Positions 11,337-24,705 of a DNA stretch of 64,000 nucleotides are shown here, in pieces (the first letter of the stretch is position 1; each line of letters opens with the position of its first letter). The DNA is taken from NCBI GenBank assembly GCA_032358255.1, contig JAULBX010006775.1, forward strand, positions 58,806 through 122,805, written 5' to 3'. The translations under genes and the position numbers were made by a program. The notes beneath the pieces are model-generated. The model was not told the DNA's origin and did no database searches. It saw only the letters and a list, made by a program, of their open reading frames with translations. The stretch comes from Heterotrichella gracilis. Taxonomy: Eukaryota; Sar; Xanthophyceae; Tribonematales; Xanthonemataceae.

Positions 11337-14300
11337 TCAAAATTTGTCGCACACAGGCACCTCCCCACTGCCACACCCCACACCTCCCCCTTTGGCAGCC
11401 TCTCGCTCCTCCAGGCACTTGGTGTTGGCAGTCCCCAGGTTCCATTCAAGCAGTGTCAAAATCTGCATGGAAAGGAACAGCGTCACATGATGTCAGCATA
11501 ATCCCACATGTGGCTGTTGGACATCGCCAGGCATACCTGATATGGTACCAACGGATACCATGGATGAGGTGCAAAAACATGTCTGCACATCAATATGAAC
11601 CGAGAAATCCATCCATGTGTGGTCAGGCGCAGCGCACAGCAGTGCCACCTCCTCCGGTGCATCGTAAATCCACATGTGCGCTCTTTGCAAAATGTCCACA
11701 ATGGGCAGATCCCGCACTGCCCTTGCAGGGACAGTACTGAGTACCCATATGCCAACACATGTTAGCCCCCCCAATCCACCCGCCAACCCACCTCAAGCTC
11801 CCTGGTCCCCAGCGCCTCAGCCTCCACTGCAGTTGCCCGCGCCATGAGCGCCCTGCTTGCCACCGCCCACCGGCCCCCCTCTGCCTTGCACGCCACCCAC
11901 AGGCACGCCGCCAGGTCCAGCACAATTGCCTTTTCCTCCCCTCCTATGGCTGCGAGGGAAGCGTGCGGCCCCCCTGCCACCTGCTGCTGCAGCTTGAAGC
12001 GCGTGAAGAGGGAGATGGCACAGGAGATGACGCTCCCGGACACCTGGGGGCAGTGGAAACGGTGGCTTGATGGGAAGGACAGTGCACCATGGTCCCCATG
12101 CATGTAAGAAGGCTGACTTGATGTCTCCCCAGCTGAGCGTAGATGGAGATACGCAGAATCAGTGACAGAATGGTAATGTAAAGGAATGTAGTGGAGATTT
12201 CAGTGCTGCCTTGTGCGCCCACAAGGTGGGTCAACCTACCAGGTACACATTTTTTGCTATATGTTGTACATCATGTACATGTCCACAGGCCCATCGCAAG
12301 ACTTCCCTGGTGTCCTTCCCTCCGCTCACCTGGCACTTGGGCTGCATCTGGGCCAACACCTGCGCTGCGTGCACCAGCCAGTCCCGCACCGCCCAGTACA
12401 GGCTCAGCTCAGGCGTGACGGCGTGCTCGCAGCAGTCCTGCAGCTGGCTGATGTGGTGGTGCACAAAGTGGAAGTACGACTCGGAGCTCAGGAAATCCCA
12501 GCACTGGGCGGGGAGGGGGGTGGCAGCAGGTGGAGGGGTGGTGGTGGGTGTGGAGCGGCGGCGCTTGACTCCGGCGGCGGAGGATGTGCCAGAGTGTGGG
12601 GGCTGTGGTCAATGTGGGATGGAGATTCAGGGGGAAGCCAATCCAACATGGCGTGAGTTTGCATCGCAATAAAACATTTCCTTGTGTTTTGTTGTTTTGA
12701 TTACTGTGTACACAATTTAATCTATGCAGGAGGTTCTCAGGTCCACTGAAACTTTATACATATTATGATTCACAGCACAACTGTGTTGAGTTCTGCTGAT
12801 CAGTCAAATCATCTAACATGGCGGTTGCCTACACAGCATCCCATATTTGCACCACACAGCACTCCCACTGAAATACCCAGCTGTGAACACGTCACTGCAT
12901 GCAAGCCATCATGGCAAAACACAGGACTGCTACCCACATTGCCTGAGCTGCTCCGCCTGGTCTGCACTGGTCCCCATGTAGGCTGGTACAGGTCCCCAGC
13001 CATCAGGCCCTGGTCGTTGGCAACCTCCCCTGAAGCGCCTGCCCCAATGAGCAGGCGGATGAGGTCGTCACGGCACTGCAGGGCCGCCCAATGCAGGGCA
13101 GTGTTGCCGGTCTGCGCAGTAGGGTAACTCCTTGTTGACAAATGATCAGGGTAGGATGGGCTGAGCCAGGGCCAATGGTTGGCACACAGTGAGCAGAGAT
13201 GTGCATGCATATGCAATCATCTAGTAAACGTTGCTTGGGTCATCTACTTTACTTCATGAAGCCATTTGGAAGTACAGTGGTACCAGTACTGCACATTGCT
13301 CAAGAAGGATTATTAAAACATCAACGCATGGAACTTGCATTGATTGTTTTGTGCATGTGCCTGTTATTATGTGACATTGGGCCATACGGCTATATTTCTC
13401 CACAGTGGCTATGGTATACATGCAAGGGATCATCCTAAGATCACCATGACCTCACCATTTAGTAAATTCCACACCACCACCGTCCGCGCACCTGGTCCCT
13501 TGCATCCAGCCCCGCCCCTGCTTCCACCAGCGCCATGGCCACACCCAAGTGCCCCTCCTGACAGGCGCGGATGAGGGCAGTCTCACGCAGCTGCAGGCAC
13601 AGGCGGAGGGTGGGGTGACACACGGAGAAAGCTTTAAGGAAGCCACATGGCAAGGCACAATTGTGGCAAGGCACACTTGCTTATCGTACACGTACATTCC
13701 GGGGTATATTAATCAATGTACATTCAGGGCAACAAAATATGTACAGAACTGTACATATAACTTTATTGTTTGTGAAAAGAATGTACGTTATATCATAATA
13801 CATTGTGCAATGTAACCGGCACTTTCAGGACCCTCCAAAGCCACCATTTCCCTCACCAGGTTGCGCTGCTCCAGGTCGGCGCCTTCCATCAGCAGCTGCT
13901 GAAGCCACAGCTGGTTGCCTGCAGCGGGGAACCTTCATGTCGGTAAATGGGTGGAATTGTATCACTTTCAACAATGTTTTCATCAATTTTATCAGATCCA
14001 TGTGCAGATAACTTCACAAAGTGCCAAACTTCCATTCATGCATGCTGGCCACTGTGCAGCTTACACTAGACTTCAGGTGCATGCTTTGTTACATATGCAT
14101 GTGCATGAAAAATGCCCGGCATTCCATAAGTCTGGTCACTATCCCCCCCTTACCGCTGCCTGCCGCCACCAGCAGCGCCGGTTCTGCCCCTCCTCCACCT
14201 ACTGGGGGGACACCGCCCTGGCACAACACCTGCACCTGCGCAAACACAGCGCGCACGCCCTGTCAGGCTGAGCGTCAGATGTGCACACTGGCCCCAGGGT

Positions 14301-14592
14301 TGTAAGTTGGGGCTACTAGCAGGACAACTGCAGGCTGGCACACTTCCTGCTGTGGTATCCACGCAATCCCTGGATGCTGCGGCAGTCTGCTTTTAATTTC
14401 ACATCATAGGCACCGTGGTGGTTGCATATGGGCGCAGTTCTTCACCTCAACACAAACACTCCACAGCATGTCACATGCAAGTGCCGATGGGAGCCTGCAC
14501 CGCACCTGGACCCTTGCCGTGTCAAATGCGCATTCCCGGACTCTATCCCCTCCCACCAACAGGCCTGGCCGAGCATCACTGCAGTAGCCCAC
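11337..14592 (-). CDS. Ankyrin-repeat protein with C-terminal cyclin-like box (5' end uncertain)
   Basis: Eight exons on the minus strand join in phase: 14592-14506, 14235-14154, 13918-13857, 13590-13492, 13111-12938, 12503-12330, 12043-11792 and 11462-11337 (TGA). They give 351 residues. The N-terminal half has ankyrin-type repeats: PALLVAAGSGNQLWLQQLLM / GADLEQRN, ETALIRACQEGHLGVAMALV / EAGAGLDARD, and TGNTALHWAALQCRDDLIRL / LIGAGASG. The C-terminal half reads like a divergent cyclin fold: LYWAVRDWLVHAAQVLAQ, then ISCAISLFTRFKL, KAIVLDLAACLWVACKAEGG and, across the last junction, ELEILTLLEWNL, matching the cyclin-box pattern that ends in I..LEWNL. Ankyrins mediate protein contacts and cyclin folds bind kinases or transcription factors. 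The partner is unknown. No start ATG was settled; more 5' exons probably lie between 14600 and 15400. Confidence 0.72.
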
Positions 14593-16631
14593 CTGCAGGT
14601 GTGAACAGGAAAATGGCTGTCAATCAGACCGGGGAGTTGGCGCCCAATGGACGGCCCCACGCATTGGACAGAACAACACTGCACGAGTCACAACAGCAAA
14701 GCAGTACCCTCTGCGTGAGTGTCTAGTATGTGATGATTACAACTGACCGATGTGCTTTAGATGGGTCTCTACTGTAGATAGCGTTTTCTGTATAAAGTAT
14801 ATGTGTGAGGGTGTACTAGCTGACGCACCTCCTCATGTACTGCACCTGGTCCGCAGTGCTCTTGAGTGCTCAACAAATGATGACAACAGCAAGAACATGC
14901 CCCCAACCTGTCAGTCTTATTGCAATCACAGTGCTTACCACATGTTGCAACGTGTTTGCTGCCATCATAGAATATCCAGTGACTGGAGTTGAGCTGTGAG
15001 CATCGGTGGGTGTAGTGGGTGGTAGCAGTGGGTGGGTGGCCAGGGACGCTGGGCGTAGGTCAGGCAGCCAGTTCACCCTCAACCTGCAAAGGAAACATCG
15101 TTTTCTTTATGCTGATATGCAAAGCATCCACAGGGATGAGTGTGTTTGCGTTGGGCAACATGTCCGTTGGAATGGGACTGCTCGCACACCATGCCGTGAC
15201 CAAACGGCACGGCGTGCGTTATATTCGGCACAATCCTTCAGCTGCGGTATAGTTTGAGAGTCATATGACTTGGGAAAGTAAAGCGCAACTTTCGCCCACA
15301 CACACCCAAGGTTCCTACAGCTGCTAGCACAGCGGTGGGGCCCGACCGAGAGAGGTGGTGTGTGTCTTGCAACGGACGAAACACCCACACGCTATTCTAT
15401 ACTTCCTAGGAGCACTTCAGCTTCGAGATTAACCCAACTGAGTTAGGTAGCACCGAACCGGCCACGCCCGCGTTCAGCACTGCTGCTTTACGCTGTGCGC
15501 AAGTGTGTGGTGGTAGGTTAGTCATAGCCCATATCATGTGTGGCCAGCCAAAGAACAGGCACAATACTGTGCGTTATGTGCATTAATAACCCACCTTCTT
15601 CAAAAGACCTCTTGCACGGTAGTTACTGGGCGGTGCACTGAGGGTGTGCTGTCGCATGCCGTCCCTACGTTGGCCCTGGAGACCCCTGCTGGCGTTCGAC
15701 CACCATGGAGCGCGGCAGTGTGGCAGTGATATAAGGCTGTCACCTGAAACTGCTTCCAATATATGCGTGGTGAACAAGATGTCGGGGAAATGTTAGTCTG
15801 GGTTGATCACTGCACGGTCACTGCGTTACTAACAGAGGACATGTCCTGCTGTGGCATGTGAACATTCCGGAATGCGTTCGGTACACTGGAAGTCGAGTGA
15901 ACAGAGCACTTCATACGTTGAAAGGTTGTAGCCGCGAGGTTGCAACACTCACTGGAAGGTCAGCAGTCCAGTAAGTGTTTGCACCATCTGGACAATGGCG
16001 CCCATGCTGCTTTATGTTCCTGTGTGGAAAGTATCCACCGTCGCGCAACTTTCCACGTTGGGTTGGAGAAAGTGGTGACCTTTTTTGCCTCGGCGATATT
16101 GGTCAAATTTACCAAAGCGCATCCCGGGAATAGCTTATTAGAAGGAAAGAAAGAAAATTAAACGCCAACACTGGGCGGCACATTACAGCCAGCAATGTTC
16201 AAAATGCAGACCTTGCCGCACCAGCTGACTCAGGGCCGCACCTGGTCCAGCTCAGAGTTGAGATTGTGATGAGAACGCGCCAGGTTAAGCTGGAACCATA
16301 AATGACCAGTGCACATGCCCAATCCATGGGACCGAATATCTGCGAGAAAAACATTTGCAGCCGGAGGATACTCAAAGGAAGACAGAAGAAATGAAACGTC
16401 CCCCACACAGCAGTATACAACAAACTCTGTTGGAAAAACAGACACCGGGCAGCAACAAGTATCAACGCACCCTGTGTTCATCATCACTTCTTTCCTTTTC
16501 TGTTCTAATCAACTGCTGTCAACGACCCAGCTGCTAGTCATCTGCCACAGTGGCTCTCACTGGCGAAGGGAGGCCCAGCAACAGCGCGGCGACGGGTGCA
16601 CCCCCCGTCGCCCCCCCACCCCCCCACCCCC
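14593..16631. other. Region between the ankyrin-cyclin gene 5' part and the glucosidase I 3' end
   Basis: This should contain the missing 5' exon(s) and promoter of the ankyrin-cyclin gene (-) and the 3' UTR of the downstream-facing GCS1 gene (-). A candidate minus-strand segment follows an acceptor at about 15099 and reads LRVNWLPDLRPASLATH, but I could not link it in phase with confidence. Nothing else is recognisable. Confidence 0.35.
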
Positions 16632-19600
16632 TCACATGAGCGCATATGCCTCTGCCGCCACCAGCCCCAGCAGCGCAGTCCAACCAGTGAAGGGGTGCGA
16701 CCCCTTGCCCTCCCCGCTTTCATCATCGTACTGCTCCCACAGGTAGCCGCTCTCCTGGTGCACACCCACACCGCTGGCCAGCAGGGCATGGCGCAGGGAG
16801 GCGTGAAGCGCAGCCGCCTGTGGAGGGAGAGCAGCGTCACAACCAGGGGAGGGGGTGGAGGGAGGCCGCAACGTGGGTTATCCATGTGGGTGCGGCAATG
16901 ACAGCATGGCACCAATTAGAGGAGAGTTGGGCCTTGCAGGTAGGGTCTGCTGATATGTGGGGAGGTGGGAGGGCAATCATGCCATGCCATGCCATAGACC
17001 AAGTCCTTGTCGTTTTGGTGGCAGTTGGATGGCAGTTGCGCGCCTGGGCAGGTCAGCTTTTGAACCTCAGAAACCCGCACAGAAAACCAGGAAATTGCCT
17101 TTCACACCACAAGCAGCCACCCCCCTGCCCCCACCTTTGCCGCGTGCGGCCCCTGTGCTTGGCCGTAGTGGTGCAGCGCCGACAGCGCCAGGTAGTTAAT
17201 GTTCACCCAGATGGGGCCGCGCCAGTAGGGCTTGTCGTGCTCCGTGTTGTACCTAGGGGAGGGGTCAGGATGGAGGGTTTAGGGTTTGGTCACTCCAGAT
17301 GAGGCGTGCACACATGGGCGGAGGGTGCATCAGAGTTGGGTGCATTCTTGACACACAAAAGGAAAATGGCGTGCAAGATAGACCTCGATTAGGGCTCACA
17401 TATGAAGCAACACCCATGGGTACTTGGCCATGTGCGCATTCACACGTGACATGGGTACACATGGGAAAAGAACCATGCAGCTGCAGGGTGGCAGGGGGCG
17501 CACTTGTGGTATATCGAGGACGATTTGGCCAATGACCTCAGCCCGTATGGCGTCCACATGTGTTCTTCGCTGGCCATCAGCTCCAGCTGGCGGCCAAGGA
17601 TGGGTGAGGCAGGGGGGATGAGGCGCATGAGCAGGGGAAACAGGCTGATGTACCTGTGAGGGGAGGAAAGCAGTGGGCGTGCAGTGCCGTGAATGCAGAA
17701 TAGGTGTAGGTGACACGCTGTGATCCCGCGTGCAATGGATGGCACTGCTTTCCTCAAATGGATCAAAGAGCACACATGAACATTCCTTGAAGCTGAGGCA
17801 AAGGCCATGCCAGCCGTGTGCCACAGTGATCCCCGACATGCACACAAGCACACCCACTTGCAGCCACACGACCTATAAAGCACTACATGTGCAGGTGTGC
17901 ACACAAGCGCATGAATCATGACCTTACCCGTAGTGGGGCACATATTGCGGCACAGGGGGCACCCGCACCACCCTCCTTAGCTCCCCTTGGCGGTACCCCC
18001 CCCCTTGCACCTGCACCACCTCCCGCTCCAGCGCCACCCCCTCGCTGTGGTTGCCCCAATCCCGGTACTGCTGCGCCAGGGGGTCGTAGTGCAGCGCGTT
18101 GAGGGAGGAAAAGTCAGACAGCAGGGCCGCGTCGCGATCCAAAGCTTCCACCTGCACCAATGCAATTTAATGCACATGAGGACGGCGCGCACATTGGGAG
18201 TGGCAGCAGGCATCAGCTAAATTGTGCCGTCCACATTTGGCAAGCACTGTAACGAGACTTTTTATATGTGAAGTTGTCATGAAACGTGAAAATTTTAATT
18301 AAATACCGTAATGTAAAATGTAAAATCAAAGTTTACAATAATTGAGGCCACTGCGTGCAACCCCCTTACAGACCTGTGTTCTGAATCCTGTCTATGCTGT
18401 CGCCGCTCCACCAGGACCACCAGGCACACCACTCCCACACACCACCCTTCGCCAAATGCCTGCCTGCCCCCACACAACCCTCCCCACCCCCATCCACCCC
18501 GTACCATCCCCTCCCCTTCCTCCCCTGCCAGCCTTGCCAGCTGCGCCATGACCCTGGCAGCCAGCGCCATCCAGCACCGCAGGTCCACGTGGCGCTCACC
18601 CGGGCCAGGGTGCGAGGCGCGCGGGTAGTCATCCAGGCCGCTGGTGAGGGTCTTGGGGTTGAGCTCGCGGTTGTTGATGGGGTCCCGCCCCCTCCACTGC
18701 CACTCCCCGGGGTTGTCCCCTGATTGGGTGCGGTTGAACCAGGAGTACCTGCGCAAGGGGTGAGCCGTGCGCACTGATACCACTAGCGGCTCTGGCCACG
18801 GTCAAGGTGCGGCAGCATGCAAGGTGGCATTTTTCCACAACCGGAACAATATATTCGTTTAATTTTCTCCTTGCAAATTTGCTGATCCTGCCCATTCCCG
18901 TGCCTGGCCTACTCCCCACCCCCACCACCCACCACGCCATCAGCCGCCCGTAGGCCGCCCCCAGGAACTCGCTGTCCTCAAATGCCTGCCGGGTGCGTGC
19001 AGCGGGGTCCACCTCTGCCGCCGCCACATGCGCCGCCAGGTCAGCAAGGGGGAGGAACAGGGTGGGGGGGTTGCCTGCATCGCTATCCTGGACCATGAAC
19101 TCAGCGGGAACCCTGCGCAAGGGTGTTGGGGGTTGTGTGGTTTTGCGGGAGGTTGGGTGTGGCATGGGAGCAAGTGCCGCAATTTGACTTGTGTGGAACG
19201 AAAACCTAGTATTGTGCGCATGGCATGCGCGTGCTAAGTGATAAATACAAACTGTTGGGATTTAATAAACTGCTGATAATTAACAGAAGGGCAGGTAACG
19301 CCCCTGGCCCAGCCGAAGCGCAAATGCCTGATCAGCCTTCACACATGTAATGGACACACATGTGGTCCATATGGCAACACTTGCAGTCCTGCACAGACAA
19401 TTATGTGGATGCCTGTGGAGCAGTTTCCACCCCTGGGTCGCCATGCATATGGCTGAATCACTGAACCCTGCAGGTTTGGCCTGCCCCCTGGTGCCTCACC
19501 TTGTCCTTGCCTCCTCCCCCAGAATCTGTTCTCGCGGCATCCAGCCCTGGCTGTTCATTGTGTCCAGCCACCAGGCCATGATCTCACGGCTCAGCAGCGG

Positions 19601-22600
19601 GTCCCAGCGGCGAATGAGGAGCTGGGCAAGGGGGTGGCAGCAGCATCAGGACGGGTGGGGAGTGCAACAGTGCACACATTACAAGAGAAGTAGATTATGC
19701 GTACGCATGCGACTGCCGGACACACAGCTACCTCTCATTCGGCTGCCACATAAAACGCCTATTTAAAGCGTAAATATGGCATGGGTTATTTGCATTTTTG
19801 TCTGTTCTTCTCAAGTAATTGCCGCGGTCATAACCTGCTTTTGACAGTCTCACAATTGTGTCTTCACATTCCTAATCCCTGCCCCCTTGCACCCTCACAC
19901 TTACCTGGTGAAAACCTTCGTCCCACAGGAATCCTCGAGGGAAGAAGCTCCTGCTGGGCACCGCTGTGAACAGGCCCGCGTGGAAGTAATCTGCCTCTCT
20001 GGACACACCGCCGGCGTCCCGGTACCGCACACGCTGCTGGCCGTAGGAGATGCCAATCCCTCCCAGCATGTTTGAGAGGGCGTACCTTGTGGTGGCCAGG
20101 GTGCCAGCTGGGTTGGCTGGGTTTGAGGCAACGTTGGGAAAGACGGCGTCAAATTTGGAATCGAATTCCCGGCGCCGGGTGTCTATGAGGGCCTGCAGCG
20201 CGGCCCCTGCAGGTGCGCCATGGGGCATAGGGCATGGGTCAACACAGGTGCCGCAGCAGCATTGCTACTAGCGCTGTGACAATGTTCATGGCAATCAATG
20301 TCAAGACATAGTCATAATTGAATAACAAGATAGGATGTATAAATAATATTTACACATCTGACTGGTGGGCATTTCAAAACCCGGTGCCAGTAAGGTCAAG
20401 CATGGTACCTTCCGGGCATAGATATGTGCCTGCAAGCAGGTGCATGCAATTGAGGCTGGGTTAGGAGGTCCGCACCTCTCAAAGCCGCCAGGCGCTCTTC
20501 CAACGCCACCCCACCCACTCCACCTTCAGGGTGAGACACAGGAGCCACAGGCACAGCCCCAGCCTCTCCATCACCCCCTCCACTCCCCAGCCATGGGAGC
20601 AATCCCTTCAGCACATGCACCACCTTGGCAAGCACCGGCTGCTGCTGCTGCTGCTGCTGCTTTTTGGGCAGTTGAGGGGTGGTGGTGAGTGTATACTCAA
20701 TGTCCACGGGGGTGTTGAGTGTGAGCTGGAACACTGCGATGCCTGCCTTGCCCTCATCCAGGGTGTCAGGTAGGCGCAGGGCACGAGAAAAGGCTGGAAC
20801 AGGGGAGGGAGGGTGTGAGGGGGCCAAACCTCAAAACAGGCAACGTCGGGTGCTGCTTTGCATGATTCCTGCCATTTCACTTTCCAGATCAGTGCACACC
20901 TTATTTTACTTTTATTTTGTTATTCAACGACCAGGCCTGTTACTGAGGTGTCCACCCCACTGCTTCCTGTCATGAGCATATTTCCACCGACCGATAGGGT
21001 CCTTGCTAACAACCTTCTTACCTTTCATCGTCAGCCTCCCTCCCCTTGTGGCAGCCCGCTGCGCCGCCCCCTGCACCCTGGCAGTCAGCGCGCCCCCCAC
21101 CAGCTGGGTCAGGTTGTGCGTGTGGGGGTTTGATGATGCCAGGTAGTGCAGGGAAGATGTCAGGTTGGCTGCGGGGAGGGGGAGCAGGGGGGGTGTCAGG
21201 GAAGGGGGAGCAACAGCACAGCAGGGGACGAAAGCATGAGGCGACGCACAATGTCTGAAAACAGGCAAGAGGTAAAGAAATGAGTTGTGCAGCCATATGC
21301 AGATGTCACTATGGCTTGAGTGCCGTGTGCGACAGAAAGAGAAAGGAAACAATCCCAAACTGGCTTGCGGCCAGTTGGGTGCACTTCCCGCCGTGCGCAT
21401 GCGCTCACGTGACGTCACTACCAGCTACCCTCCTTGTCTACAGGAGAGTGGCAGTGCAGCAACATTTTCCACTGCCCACTTGCAGCACACACCACCCCCT
21501 CCCCAACCTGTGCCCCGTCCACCCCTTGCTGCCCACCTGCCCCTGTGTTGTCCCGCACATGCAGCTGCCAATGATGGAGCGGGGAGGTGCAGCCGGCGGC
21601 CAGCATCCCCTCCTGTGCGCCCACCGCCCCTTGAGGCAGCACCTCCACCGGTTGCCCCTGCCATTGGTGGGTCTGCATGCACACAGCACCACTCAGCCCT
21701 GTGATGGAGATCAAGCTTCGCACACCTTGACGCTGGCCACAGAGAGCCAATTGGATGTGTGCTGGATAACATGTGTGGCTGCAACCTTGCAATTGAAATC
21801 ACCTCCGCCAGTGCTTGCAGGTGCACGCATCAGCGCATGCATGCGGCAGCAGGTGATCCTAGGCGCTAGGCATGCAGGTCCGCCATACCTCAGGAGTACC
21901 CGTCCATGCAGGCAGGAAGGCGTCATCTAGTACCCCATCATGTGGTGCACCCACCGCACATGGCACCCCTGAACTACCCATGTGACCACCAGCGCGCACC
22001 ACCAGCAGCCAAGCCAACCCGCACGCACCGCCTCATCCGCCACATAGAAGAACAGGGAGATCCTCTTGGGGTCAGCCCCCGCAGCCGTTCCCTCCCCGTC
22101 ATCTTCGTTGTCGTCATCCTCTGGATACCTCCCCACCTGCACCCGCATGCCTATATCCCCTCCCTTGCCACACCCAGGGCACTGGCGCTTCACCTGCAGG
22201 CAGAGACACACAATCGTTGCCTGAAGTTTTGCTGGCCTGCTCTCTGCTGCCAGAATCACCCATTGAGCCAGGCCCATATGGCAGTGCCCCATGCAGCACT
22301 CCAGAGCCGACATGTGCGCAGTGCGGGGGGCACTGCATGGTGGGGGACCTTCAAATGCGCTACTGTGGGCATTGCAATCCGCTCCTAACACACTCTTCAA
22401 CATCCTGATTACCGCCCTCACTCACCCCACCACCAAAACTACACACGGCACTTCTCTGACATTAAAAAAATGCATGCACAGTCATACCCATGCAGATACA
22501 CACATGTACAAGTCTGTGCCATTGGCACAGCACCATCCAACAGGCCCTACTGCCTCAAACCACACACATCCATACCCTACATATCTCCCGCTGCCCTACC

Positions 22601-23932
22601 CATGTTGTCGTCATGTTATACTCCCCATCCACCAGCTCCTGCTCCCCCCACGACACACCGTCATGACGCAGCCATCCGTAGCGAGACAAACCTGGGGGAG
22701 GCGGAGGGGCCACATGAAACCATGGACATGCGCAGGCCACAGCTGCAGCGTGATGAAAATGTGCGGATACCGAGACACCGCTAGGGTGTGTCTGGCAAGG
22801 ATGTCCAATCAAAGTCATGCGCCAGCCCTCATCTGGTGTGCCCACCATCCCACCCCGCTTCACGACACTGGCCCCTGGCAGGCGTGTGTGGCCTCACCAT
22901 CCCGCTCCTGTGCCTGGTGGCGTATTTGCTGCAGCGCATCTGGGCGCTGCGGGTCCACCCACATGAGTCCCAACAGCAGGGAAGAGGGGGAGCGGGTGCG
23001 CAGGCCTGGGGGGGTGGGGGTGGGGTGTTACTCAATAGGCGGAGACATGGCCAGTGGGCCCTGCCAAGGGTCGATGTAATGTGCCACAGGCATATTAATG
23101 AGTGTTGGGTATTGAAGTGCAACAAGCGGAGGAAGTGCAGAAATTTCTGGGGGATGCAGTAGCAGGTTGGCCTCACAAGTACTAGACTTTGGCGTGCACT
23201 GCATGCAATGTGCACTACTGCTTTGTGGTCCCCTCACCAAAGTAGGTGCCCAGCCTGTACGTGCCCCACAGCAGGTCATCGCGCCTGGCCCCCTGGAACT
23301 GGGACAGGTGCTTGAGCAGGGGGACGGCGATAGGCACGGTAGGGGAGGAGGAGGACAGGAGGGGAGGGCCTGTAACCACACACAGGCGAAAATGAGGTCA
23401 GCTCTGCCATGAGCAGTGTGGTGCAGGGTGCGCCATGCCCACCCACCTCTGCTGCTGCATGGTGCCTTCGTGCAAAAACTCCAGAGCGGGCCACTGAAAT
23501 ATAGCACATTTTGCATCATAGACAAGCCAGTGTCTGGTTACCTGTGAGCAGCAGCCTGGTCAGGCCAGCCAGTATGGCTATAGTTGCCACCGCTGTGCCG
23601 CCCAGCAGGCCTGCAGGGGGGGAGGGGGGTGGGTGGAGTAGGTGGGGCAATGGGGGGAGGCAGGGGGCGCAGGTGCAGCCAAAATATGGCTGTAATTTTA
23701 GTCACAGATTTGTAGTCTGGAGGTAGGGGGGTTGGCACCTGACACCAGTCTCGGTCGGGACACGTGCATTCCAGTGGATGCATGCATGCATGCAATTGCA
23801 CATGCATGCATGAGCCGTATACACACCCAGTGACCATCCCACTGCTTTTTGCGCCTTGCCAGTCTTAGCAGATTTTCCAGGTGCTTCCTTGACAGGCGCC
23901 GACGCGTGCTTCCTCTGGCGCACAGCGCCCAT
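16632..23932 (-). CDS. GCS1: Mannosyl-oligosaccharide glucosidase (ER glucosidase I, GH63)
   Basis: Seventeen minus-strand exons keep phase and give 932 residues: 23932-23827, 23610-23542, 23369-23238, 23005-22898, 22691-22600, 22193-22029, 21672-21537, 21168-21022, 20793-20476, 20206-19905, 19621-19500, 19112-18933, 18748-18505, 18151-17928, 17653-17504, 17252-17135 and 16817-16632. The enzyme trims the outermost alpha-1,2-glucose from the Glc3Man9GlcNAc2 N-glycan in the ER lumen. The layout is type II membrane: a basic cytosolic tail ([10 protein letters not shown]), one transmembrane helix in exon 2 ([19 protein letters not shown]) and a lumenal GH63 part. Family motifs include [91 protein letters not shown] and [12 protein letters not shown] with [10 protein letters not shown]. 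The Asp of FLWDEGFH and the Glu of LWEQY are the likely catalytic acid and base. Exon 9 carries a Gln7 tract and a Gly-rich insert, which helps explain the extra length over the usual 800-850 residues. Confidence 0.96.
20639..20660. repeat. (CTG)7 trinucleotide repeat coding poly-Gln in GCS1
   Basis: On the minus strand this reads as seven CAG codons between a KK pair and PVLAKVV in exon 9 of glucosidase I. It sits in a region that is not conserved in the family, so it is probably a surface loop. Confidence 0.85.
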
Positions 23933-24705
23933 CTTGAAGTGTGCCTGTCAGCTCCACACCCAGGGCATCATGATCCCTGTCAGGAACGCAGCGGGGGTCG
24001 CGTCATAGTGGGCACCTCAGTGCGTACCCTTTTTGTCCATCTGTTCTAGCATAGGACTACTGGGTTACTGCTAACCTATTGGGCTGTTTGGGAATTGAGT
24101 GCTGTACTACAACTGAAGCGGGGGGACAACTGGGCGCACGATGAGTGCGCACGAAAGTTTGTCCAAAAGTTTGACAGCGCGTGCAGCATCCTATTGTGTA
24201 CCCACGCCACGGGCCACGGAAACCCTCTACGTGTTTGTACGAACAGCGTCTTTTCCAGCAATTGTGCTCTCGTGTACGCCACTTGTAGCCTCGTGTTATT
24301 GAACTCAGGGGTGCTAGGCAGATTTTTTAGGTCAGTAAAGTATATCGCGGTAGGAAGGCTGGCTGCTGAAAGCCTGCTGATCTTCGTTTCATGACGTGAA
24401 GCACGTTAATGCTGTTCCCTTTCAGTCTTATGAGCCACTGCACACTGCTTTACCCAGAAGTTCAGGAGCCGCCTTGTTGAGGGCCAGACCCATTCCCGTC
24501 CGGGCTTTCTATACATATACTTTGCCACGGTTGGAGTTTCATTCTCTGACTGCGTTAAGGCTTTATCGACAGCCGGCGTTTCCCTCCTCGCTTAGTATGG
24601 GGTTCTAGCTGGCAGGATCTGGCAACACCACAAAATATTGACCCCGTTTGTTTTTCCCGGAACTACTTTGCTTTCGAACTCGGTACTCTGTGACTCTTTG
24701 GCAGC
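23933..24705. promoter_or_regulatory. Divergent promoter region between GCS1 and the RRM-like gene
   Basis: The GCS1 start (minus) and the 24706 start (plus) are 773 bp apart head-to-head. No gene is seen between them. Promoters for both should lie here. No reliable TATA element was assigned. Confidence 0.5.

Noticed and set aside
23440-23508. Possible extra GCS1 exon reading [15 protein letters not shown]
   Set aside because: It has an acceptor and a donor, but inserting it breaks the phase between exons 2 and 3. Direct joining keeps phase and family order.
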